Part shown: positions 56,201 to 64,000 of the stretch, one piece after another
How the letters are laid out: every line of letters starts with the position of its first letter
Position numbering within the stretch: position 1 is the first letter of the stretch
NCBI GenBank assembly: GCA_963082975.1
Contig: OY720347.1
Span: 46,624,655 to 46,688,654 of the forward strand
Length of the DNA stretch: 64,000 nucleotides
Direction: 5' to 3'
Source of the DNA: Labia minor
Lineage: Eukaryota; Arthropoda; Insecta; Dermaptera; Spongiphoridae
The notes under the pieces: model-generated
The model's input: only the letters and a program-made list of their open reading frames with translations
The model's database searches: none
What the model was told of the DNA's origin: nothing
Position numbers and translations under genes: made by a program

Positions 56201-59200
56201 TATTTTCAAAATTGACCAATCAAAAAATTAAAATTAATTTAATTTATATATTAAAAATTATTTTCTATAGAATTTATATATTCATATAGAATATTAAAAT
56301 TATAATAAAATGAGCAGCCTTAGGATTGTTAGAAGAGATTATTTCTCCTGAAACGATTGAAAACGCTAGAAAATAGAAAAACATCATTTTAGAATGTACA
56401 ATTTATTATACAATAGTTTGCAGTCCCATCATCAGTTTTTAATAAATTAGAAATTTTTTCATGATTATAATAAATAATACAAAGAAAAATAATAAATAAT
56501 CGAATCTAAAACCGAAATGAAAATTTAAAATATACATATTATAGATAAAAATAGATTGAAAAATAAAAAACAAAAGTTAAAAAATTACTTTATTAAGCCT
56601 GAATTGATATTTAGAATCTTCATTTTTGAATATACAATTGCATTAAATTTTGTTTAGACAATTTAGAATCCCTTTAAAATAGAATAAAATAGGGATATAA
56701 AATATACTCCATTTTTGGAATTTGGTGGTTCTAAATCATTTTCTGTGGGTTTTCACCACCACAACATATATAACAAGCCCAAAGGAGAAATTACCAACTT
56801 TTGTAATCATAATATATGGAAGTTATACTACAACAATCGAGTTCTTATGGATCTTGTATCAATTCATCATGACATCAAAAATAATTTTTTTTTTATTAAA
56901 GAAAAGGAATATAATTAGAACTAATTCCAAAATTCAAAAAAAAAAAAAAAGAAAAAATAGAGAAATATTTATATTTACATATATCATTGTAATGTAAGTA
57001 TACATTTATTCAATTCATTATATATATATAATGAATTAAATAAATACGATAAAAAAATTTTCTTTGCAGACCAATATAACATTTATAAATTAATCCTGTA
57101 TCAGTTCAGCAGCTGGAATACTTTTCTTTTGATAACAGGAACAAGGAGAGAGGTCGGCGGCGGCGGCGGCGGCGGCAGCGTCTGAAATATCAGCAACTGC
57201 TTCTTTACCAACACTCATGCAACAAGATCCTCCTTCTTCTGGATTGTCATATGTACCTTCAATCCACGATATCAATCCAAGTAATAAAGAAATTGAACAA
57301 GAGCATATAAAATCTGCACTTCAAGAGATCATTTCTGAAATTGAGGAAGCAGTCGTGTGTGCTGAAGAAAAAGAGGCAGCAGCTGCCGCTGCCGCCGCAG
57401 CAATCCCAGGACAACCTTGGCAGGTAACAAATCAAATACAAAAAAATATTCCAGATCTATAATAGCTCTCTATCTATCTATATATGTTCGTTTAGGTTTT
57501 CATGAAAGTTTTATTATTTTGAGAAGTTATTACTTTTCAATCGGAAAAATTTCTGTTTTTCGATAGTAAAGTATCTATATTCATGATCTATTTCGTTTTT
57601 CACATATCTCCACGTTTCAGGTCATTCTGATTCTAAAAAAGTGGTTTCCCCTTGACGTATATCTGTGTTTTTTTTTGTCTCCTTCCCCCCTCCTCCACTC
57701 AAATCCTTGAACTTACAAGCTCACGTTGATATTTCTTAATATTTCTTAATAACTTTATTTTTTATTAATTTTTAAAAAAATTATTTTTTAATTTTTTAAA
57801 ACTAATTAAAAATAATAATCTTTTTTTCATTTTATAATTTTTAGTTTATTTTTAAAATATTTTACCTCTTTTACTGCTTATTTTTTTTTTTTAATAGATT
57901 TATAAAGAGCATAGCCAATTGATACAAATATATTTATTCTACTGTTTATATATCGATTGAAAAATCATATGGGGGTTCCCACCACCACCACCATATATAT
58001 TCAACTGGTTTCTGGGTTATTTTCACGTTTAAGCGATTTGAGTTCTGTGCACATTTTGGCGTCCTTCTCAAGAGAGTATTTTAGGGGGCAATTTTTTAGG
58101 ATTCTGAGTCTTAGTCTAAGTGACCAATAGGGAGATTTTTGGGTTGAATGAAAGGGTGAATTTTTATTTATGTGAGGCTCCGAAATATCTTGGACGTTCC
58201 ATAATCAATCATTGACAGAGGTCCGTCTCATCCGGAAAAACAAAATTCACCCGTCTAATCAACCCAAAATCTAAAATACATATGTAACACCACTATCTGT
58301 CGCAAACTATCAAAGTGTCGCCTCTATCATTCGGCCTCTCTGATGACCGCTTGACGACGGATTGTATTGTATTGTATTGTATTGAATAAAATTGTAAATA
58401 AATTGTTAAATAAAAAATCATCAAAATTTCTTTTATCTTTCAAGAAAGAACGAACCCCCGTCACAATTGGCGCCCAACGTGGGGCCTCTTTCCAGGAAGA
58501 TTGAAACTTTTGAAGATTATAAAATTTATTTTCAAGTATTATCGAATTAATCCAAGTGTGAAAGCGCTTAATAGTGGTTAGATAACCGAATATCTGTGTT
58601 GTTCGTCTAACCCACCTTTCACCTTATATATTGAACACAAGTGCTACAAAATTTGATTTTCATTGTTCTCTAAATAATATACAACAATGCCACCAAAGCC
58701 AAAAGTGCAAAAAAGCGAAGAGGAATCAGACAGTGAACATCAACCGGAAGTAATTAAACATAAGCTTGGTACATTTAATCAAGAGCTAATTGATGAAATC
58801 CGCGCACTTCGAATATCTCCATCAGTTCCAGTTACTCGTTCTGGTAATTTTTCTAAATGCACTAGTCGTTTTGATGGAAGTGAAAAATCCGATGTCGATG
58901 CCTTTATGGACTCAATTACAACATTTAAGGATTGTGCAAACGTTTCGGACGACAACGCTCTTCGTGGAATCTCCATGCTATTAGAAGGAACAGCAGCTAC
59001 GTGGTGGAAAGGTATTAAAGACTCTGTGGAAACTTGGAATGATGCTGTTACATCATTAACCAATGCCTTTTCACGAAGACTGCCTCCTCACTTAATCTTT
59101 AGACAGATATTTTCAAGAGAGCAAAATGATAATGAATCCACCGAGCTTTTCATTTGCTACATTCGATCGCTGTTGGCTCAGTTGCCATATAAATTACCTG

Positions 59201-62200
59201 AGCAAGCACAGGTGGACATCGCGTTTGGCTTGATGCATATAACTATTCGTAAAAAGCTCAAAATTAAATTCGAGTCATTCCAAGATCTACTGGACTCGGC
59301 TAGAGCCGTTGAATACGCTAGACTCGACGTTAACCAACTTACCTTAAAACAACCTGCAGCCAAAGCTCCTGAAAATCGGAAGTCAGAACAAGTAAAAAAA
59401 TTCCGTCTCCGGTGCGATTTTTGTAAAAATTTTGGTCATCTTGAGGATATCTGCCGCAAGAAGAAAGCCAGACAAGAAAAATCAGCGAATCAGCAGTCAT
59501 TTTCCGTTCCAAGAAATCAAGTCTCAAGTCCAACTATTAGTTGTTTTGGATGTGGAACAATCGGGTACGTAAAGAGCAACTGTCCAAACTGTTCTAAATC
59601 CACCACATCCGTAAATTCTCCCTTTGTATTTTCCTCAGTCCTCTCCCCAGATGAAAACTCCGTCTGTAGACCGATGATACCTGTAAAGATTTTAGGGTTA
59701 AATGGTACAGCCTGTTTAGACACTGGGTCTAAGAAAAGTATTGCAGGGTCACAACTCTACGAGATACTGCTGAGGGAAGGAATTTCCTTCAAGGAAGAAG
59801 AAATGTACATCAAACTTGCCGATGGTAAGGAACAAAAAGTTCTTACTAGAATCTTCCCCATAGATATAATTATTAGTAATCGAGCAACAAAAATTGATTT
59901 AGTAGCGATACCTCAATTCTCAGAGTGTAAAACCCTTCTAGGAATAGATTTCATGGGAAAGAGCAAAATCATAACCGATGTTGCCAACCAGGAATGGTTT
60001 TTCAGCGACTCCCCAGAGAATAGATGTAGATTCCTACCCGAATTACTAAACACATCAACACAACTTCCAGTAGCCGTCGTCGCGTCAACCGAGCCTGAAG
60101 AATCCGGCTTGATGAAATTACTGGAAGAATACAAAGATGTGTTCTCGGCGATCAAGGAGCCGACTACTCTTGCAGAGCATGTTATTAAATTAAATGATGA
60201 TACTCCAGTCGCCATGCCACCATATAGGCTATCTCCCATAAAAAGAGTAATTTTGGAACAGGAGATAGAGAAAATGTTGGCTGACGACATCATAGAAGAA
60301 TGTGAGTCTCCATATGCTTCTCCCGTCGTTCTAGTTCCAAAAAAAGATGGAACCGTTCGCGTATGTGTTGATTACAGACGCCTTAACAATATTACCGTTC
60401 CTGATCGCTATCCACTTCCGCGATTGGAAGAATTATTGCATTCCGCTGGTAAATCTAGATTCATGACGACATTAGACTTGAAGTCCGGTTATTGGCAGGT
60501 ACCTGTAAGAAAAGAAGATAGAGATAAAACCGCCTTTACTACACCAATTGGGAATTTCAGATGGAAAAGAATGCCTTTTGGTCTCCGCAATGCCCCCGCA
60601 ACATTTCAACGACTAATTGACCGTTTCAAATCTGGACTTCGAGACATATGCATCTTCGCCTATTTAGACGATATTATTATAATTTCTCCCACTCTCGAAG
60701 AGCATCTTGAAGATCTTCGTCGTGTATTTACACGACTCAGAGAGTTTAAACTACGTGTTAATCGTGGGAAATGTCAATTTATGACTCCTGAAGTCAAGTT
60801 CTTGGGACATGTCATAACACAAAACGGGATTAAACCCAATCCTGAAAAAATTTCAGCCCTTGTCGACATGCCAAGGCCTCATAATGTAAAAGAACTACTT
60901 ACCTTCCTACAAACTGGTTCATGGTTTCGAAAATTCATTCCCAATTACGCCGAAATTGCACGCCCTCTCAGTAATTTGACTAAGAAAATGCCAAGTGGTC
61001 ATGGGGACCCGAACAGGATGTCGCTTTCGAAACCTTAAGGTCACTATTAACCTCAACCCCTATATTGAAACCAGCAGATCCGACGCTTCCCTTCTGTCTT
61101 CGAACGGATGCCAGCTCCTATGCTCTAGGGGCAGTTTTAATGCAGGGGGAGTCTGATGATCAACGCCCTGTCGAATATGCTAGTCGATTATTGACTCAAG
61201 CTGAAAGAAATTACAGCACTACTGAAAGAGAAGCGTTAGCAGTGCTTTGGGCAATGGAAAAGTTTAGAGGCTATGTTGAAGGAACCAGTGTACATATAAC
61301 TTCAGATCATCAACCCCTCCGATGGTTAATGACTCTCAAGTCGCCCAGTGGAAGACTCGCTAGATGGGCTTTAGCATTACAATCATACGATCTAAAAATC
61401 GATTACTTACCTGGACGTTGCAATGTGATAGCTGACACCTTATCACGACCGCCAGCAATAGATAATGACATCACTATCTGTCATGTGAGTATGGACTTAC
61501 CTGTCGATTCAGCAGAAGAAATGCGAACCCTACAAGTTGCAGACGAAAGTATAAAAAAAATTATTGAATGTTTCGAAGCAGCAAATGACTCTTCAGATTT
61601 TGCTCGCTGGACTGAAAGAGGGTATATTCTTGTTAATGGGATACTATATAAATATACCTCTGATGGAGACGACGAAAATGCCGCATTGGTGGTACCCCAA
61701 TCGCAGATTGCAAAAACTCTTCATGATTATCACGATTCTCCAACAGCTGGTCATTATGGGTTGGAAAAAACCATAAACAAAATAAGCTCTCGATATTACT
61801 GGACGGGAATGCGACGTTCGATAGAAAAACATATAAAATCATGCTTGAGTTGTCAACGGTTTAAGCCTAGTAACTTAAAACCTGCGGGCTTACTCCAAAC
61901 TCCAATACAACATAGAAGGTTTGAAATACTATCAATTGATCTTTTTGGTCCTCTGCCAACCACCAATCAAGGTAATAAATGGATTTTTATTGTTGAAGAT
62001 ACCGCCACTAGGTGGGTAGAACTTTTCGCTCTCAAAAGCGCCACAGCAGAAAACTGTGCAAAAATTCTGATTGAAGAAGTAATATTGAGATATGGGACAC
62101 CTAGACGTATCGTTAGTGATAATGGCCCACAATTTGTAGGAGAAGTAATGCAAAAGGTCGCGCATGTTCTAGGATTTAAGCAAAGTCTTACTCCTGTTTA

Positions 62201-62546
62201 CCATCCGCAAGCCAACCCGGTCGAAAGAAAGAACAGGGATCTAAAAACGCAACTTGCTATACTCAGTTCGAAAAAGGAAAACCTATGGGATGAACATCTT
62301 GCTACTATTAGATTCGCTATGAACTCCACACTCTCACAGGCCACCGGCTTCTCTCCAGCATTTTTAAATTTTGCTCGCGAGCTAAGGACCCCGACGGATG
62401 TCGCCCGCGATTTAAGATTATAAAATTTAATCTTCAAAAGTTTCAATCTTCCTGGAAAGAGGCCCCAAACGTTGGGTGCCAATTGTGACGGGGGTTCGTT
62501 CTTTCTTGAAAGATAAAAGAAAGAACGAACCCCCGTCACACATATG

Positions 62547-62577
<31 letters not shown>

Positions 62578-63856
62578 GTACCGGATTACCCATCAGGCCC
62601 AATTGGCAATACTTACGGGCACTATACTTTTTAGGAGCCCCGTAACACTAGATTAAACTATAACATATTTTTAGTATAAGGGACCCATAACCAGATATAA
62701 TGTATATAGAACATAGAATTTTAAAATTAACTAAAAATATTTTAAGTTAAAAAATTTGGAAAATCAAATATGTCATTTTAATTTTTTTATTGTAAATAAA
62801 AAGAATAATAATATTCGAGAAGAATTTAAAGCGAGGTTAAAATCGGGAAACTCCTGCTATCATGCAGTAAAGGGGCTTATTGAATCAAAATTATTAACAA
62901 AGGAGATAAAAATTAAAATATATAAAACAATTATTTTGCCGGTTGTATTATATGGGTGTGAGGCATGGTCTATGACCTTAGGTGACGAGAGTAGATTTAG
63001 AGTATTTGAGAATAGGATTCTTCGAAGCATCGGCTAAAGAAAGATGAAGTCACCGGGTAATGGCGGAGACTGCATAACGATTAATTGCATGACATCTATG
63101 CATCTCCAGATATAGTTGGAATTATAAAATCGAGAGAATAATATATTGGTAGAGATAGATAGTTTGTAAATAAAAATAAGTAAGATGTATATAAAATTAA
63201 TAATTATCGTTTATTCATATTTTATATAATTTGTCAATATTTACTTCTTTTACAATAAAATTTTATTCCTAAAACTGGTTTGTAATTAAATCATATTCGT
63301 AAAATTATTAAGTGACAGAGCTCTCAGATTTGGGCTGCCTCAGGGGCTCTATCTTGTTTAATTCGTCACTGTATATATATAAATTTAAGTTTCAATTTTA
63401 TTGACGTTTGGAATATGCTTAAGACAATCCTTTTATTATTACATCTCAACCCTTGAACACACATTAACGATTTCTTTTTTTAGATTTAGTTAATCTAATA
63501 TAAGAGTACTCAATTTATTTTAAAAAAGTGAATATGTAACTTTGAAATTATAAATTGTTTTGTTTTTTTTTTTTTTATTAAATGATGATTTAATTGTTTT
63601 TATCCTGTCTCTTTTCTGTTATTTTAATTTGTTAAAACTTTTATATATATATATATTATTCATTTTATAAAAAATATTTAATTAAAAACTTGATATGAGA
63701 ATATCGGGAGGGTTGAAGTTCAATCGTACAGGTTATAAGATTTGCCATTGTTACCTGGCGCAGGTTCATCGTCCCGAGGCGACGATCACCGTGGTGGATA
63801 GGCAAACGTCCACAACGACGTTGGCTCGAGAAATCGACGACGGCAGCCCGGTAGAG
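53269..63856 (+). CDS. Unidentified Ser/Ala-rich protein, three internal or 5' exons (partial)
   Basis: Exons 53269-53559, 57139-57423 and 63764-63856 have AG before and GT after, and all join in phase 0: 223 codons. Exon 1 may start at ATG 53290 (context GGGATGGAGG) or be internal, since IEERLSG upstream is also open. It codes for a serine-rich, likely disordered stretch (SSSSVIQESSMISSSS). Exon 2 opens EQGERS and an alanine run from GCG codons, then PSIHDINPSNKEIEQEHIKS, a helical acidic segment (LQEIISEIEEAVV), a second alanine run and IPGQPWQ. Exon 3 reads VHRPEATITVVDRQTSTTT. Codon use is more GC-rich than the introns. No family recognised; perhaps a cytoskeletal or scaffold protein, but that is a guess. 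The open frame and a donor at 63857 imply more exons beyond 64000. Confidence 0.6.
54905..55235. other. GC-rich patch and CT microsatellite in the first large intron
   Basis: 54905-55050 is GC-rich (GGGCACATCGCACCCGCC) and followed by TTTTTTGG-rich DNA and a CT run at about 55207-55233. It could be a TE fragment or an internal promoter. The 63-codon minus frame here has no recognisable motif. The rest of the 3.6-kb intron is AT-rich and I see nothing in it. Confidence 0.35.
57475..58270 (+). repeat. Interspersed repeat family R2, copy 2
   Basis: TATGTTCGTTTAGGTTTTC, TTTTCACGTTTAAGCG, TTTTGGCGTCCTTCTC and CTTAGTCTAAGTGACCAA match copy 1 in order. Non-coding. It directly precedes the gypsy element. 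Confidence 0.6.
58283..62540 (+). mobile_element. Ty3/gypsy LTR retrotransposon with a rearranged right side
   Basis: A candidate 5' LTR (58283-58465) begins TGTAACAC and ends CCCCGTCACA, with an AATAAA inside. A primer-binding-like site TTGGCGCCCAACGTGGGG follows at 58467-58484. After gag-pol, instead of a 3' LTR, 62416-62540 is the inverse of the leader and LTR end: the leader CTTCCTGGAAAGAGGCCCC, the inverted primer site, and a 57-bp palindromic unit (62484-62540) bounded by TGTGACGGGG and CCCCGTCACA. No direct LTR pair and no target duplication were found. The element lies in an intron of the Ser/Ala-rich gene, same strand. No env. Confidence 0.88.
58687..62423 (+). pseudogene. gypsy gag-pol, one frameshift, integrase C-terminus missing
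   Basis: First frame 58687-61038: retrotransposon gag, a CCHC knuckle (CDFCKNFGHLEDIC), a second knuckle with Tyr in place of His (CFGCGTIGYVKSNC), protease DTGSKKS, and reverse transcriptase with VDYRRLN and catalytic YLDD. A single-base shift near 60990 moves the frame; it then runs to 62423 with RNase H (RTDASSYALGAVL), the HHCC integrase finger (HYGLEKT, CLSCQRF) and the DDE core (SIDLFG, SDNGPQF, and the final E in NPVERKN). It stops shortly after a GRELRTP-like block, so the integrase tail is lost at the rearrangement. Only one shift in 3.7 kb points to a fairly young copy. Confidence 0.92.
62545..62574. repeat. AT microsatellite at the gypsy right boundary
   Basis: An AT dinucleotide run starts right after the inverted gypsy end. 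Such runs may have served as the insertion or repair site. Confidence 0.7.
62756..63135 (+). mobile_element. LINE family B 3' fragment, the longest 5' extent of the family here
   Basis: Open for 93 codons: FKARLKSGNSCYHAVKGLIE, then TKEIKIKIYKTII, LPVVLYGCEAWSMTLGDES and RFRVFENRILRSIG, the typical region after the RT catalytic core. It then loses frame and ends at GATAGATAG near 63142-63151. It is the best copy for the N-terminal half of the fragment, complementing 33950. Confidence 0.85.
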
Positions 63857-64000
63857 GTATCCAACAATTGTCTATCAGCTAGAGAATGTGCCTCGCTAGC
63901 TACATGTGTTATTTCGTTGACTTTTGTATTGCAGCAAGCCGCAGCGTAGTCCTAGACCTCTGTTTCTGTTACCAAGTCATCCTTATTCGTTCTTTCATTT

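Noticed and set aside
56715..56997. Overlapping 67- and 91-codon open frames
   Set aside because: Two frames open at once in AT-rich intron DNA, ending in a lysine run; no sign of coding constraint.
59913..60293. 126-codon minus-strand open frame
   Set aside because: Antisense shadow of the gypsy protease and reverse-transcriptase region.
62484..62540. Perfect 57-bp palindrome as a Rho-independent style terminator or riboregulator
   Set aside because: It is made of two inverted gypsy LTR ends and is explained by the element's rearrangement.

Overview
The window is AT-rich nuclear DNA from an animal, most likely an arthropod (probably an insect). The reasons are spliced genes with GT-AG introns, a flagellar NME5-type gene, a dense load of hAT, pogo, mariner, P-like, Helitron, non-LTR and gypsy elements of the kinds common in arthropods, and no bacterial operon structure. 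The species cannot be named from the sequence. Exon models below were built by hand; summed exon lengths of the three complete genes and of the PI4KA part are all multiples of three.

Layout. 1-10322 (+): the last 25 exons of a PI4KA-type phosphatidylinositol 4-kinase, with C-terminal kinase domain and true stop. 12320-18535 (+): a complete prosaposin gene with signal peptide, SapA, seven SapB, SapA. 18727-26895 (-): a complete NME5-like gene (NDK domain plus Dpy-30 motif), tail to tail with prosaposin, with introns full of transposons. 31525-40173 (-): a compact SAMHD1-like HD dNTPase gene lacking the SAM domain and the C-terminal lobe. 53269-63856 (+): three consecutive in-phase exons of an unidentified Ser- and Ala-rich protein that probably continues past the window. 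From 42694 to 53268 I find no convincing host gene, only repeats and AT-rich DNA.

Mobile DNA. Five hAT-type elements, four with perfect and one with a degraded 8-bp target duplication; a pogo-like MITE with TA duplication; a 2.2-kb element with 8-bp duplication and THAP-like exons (P-superfamily candidate) about 300 bp upstream of the SAMHD1 start; two non-autonomous Helitrons with textbook ends that carry tRNA-like A/B-box segments; a decayed endonuclease-RT LINE; six 3'-truncated copies of another LINE, most ending in or next to GATA-type repeats; a degenerate mariner; and a Ty3/gypsy element whose right side is an inverted copy of its own leader rather than a 3' LTR.

The host genes do different jobs (PI4P synthesis, lysosomal sphingolipid activator proteins, cilium/flagellum nucleotide binding, dNTP hydrolysis) and do not look like one pathway. 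The unusual material is structural: the rearranged gypsy element, the tRNA-like Helitron segments, the THAP-bearing transposon, the relic PI4KA exon, and the minimal SAMHD1.
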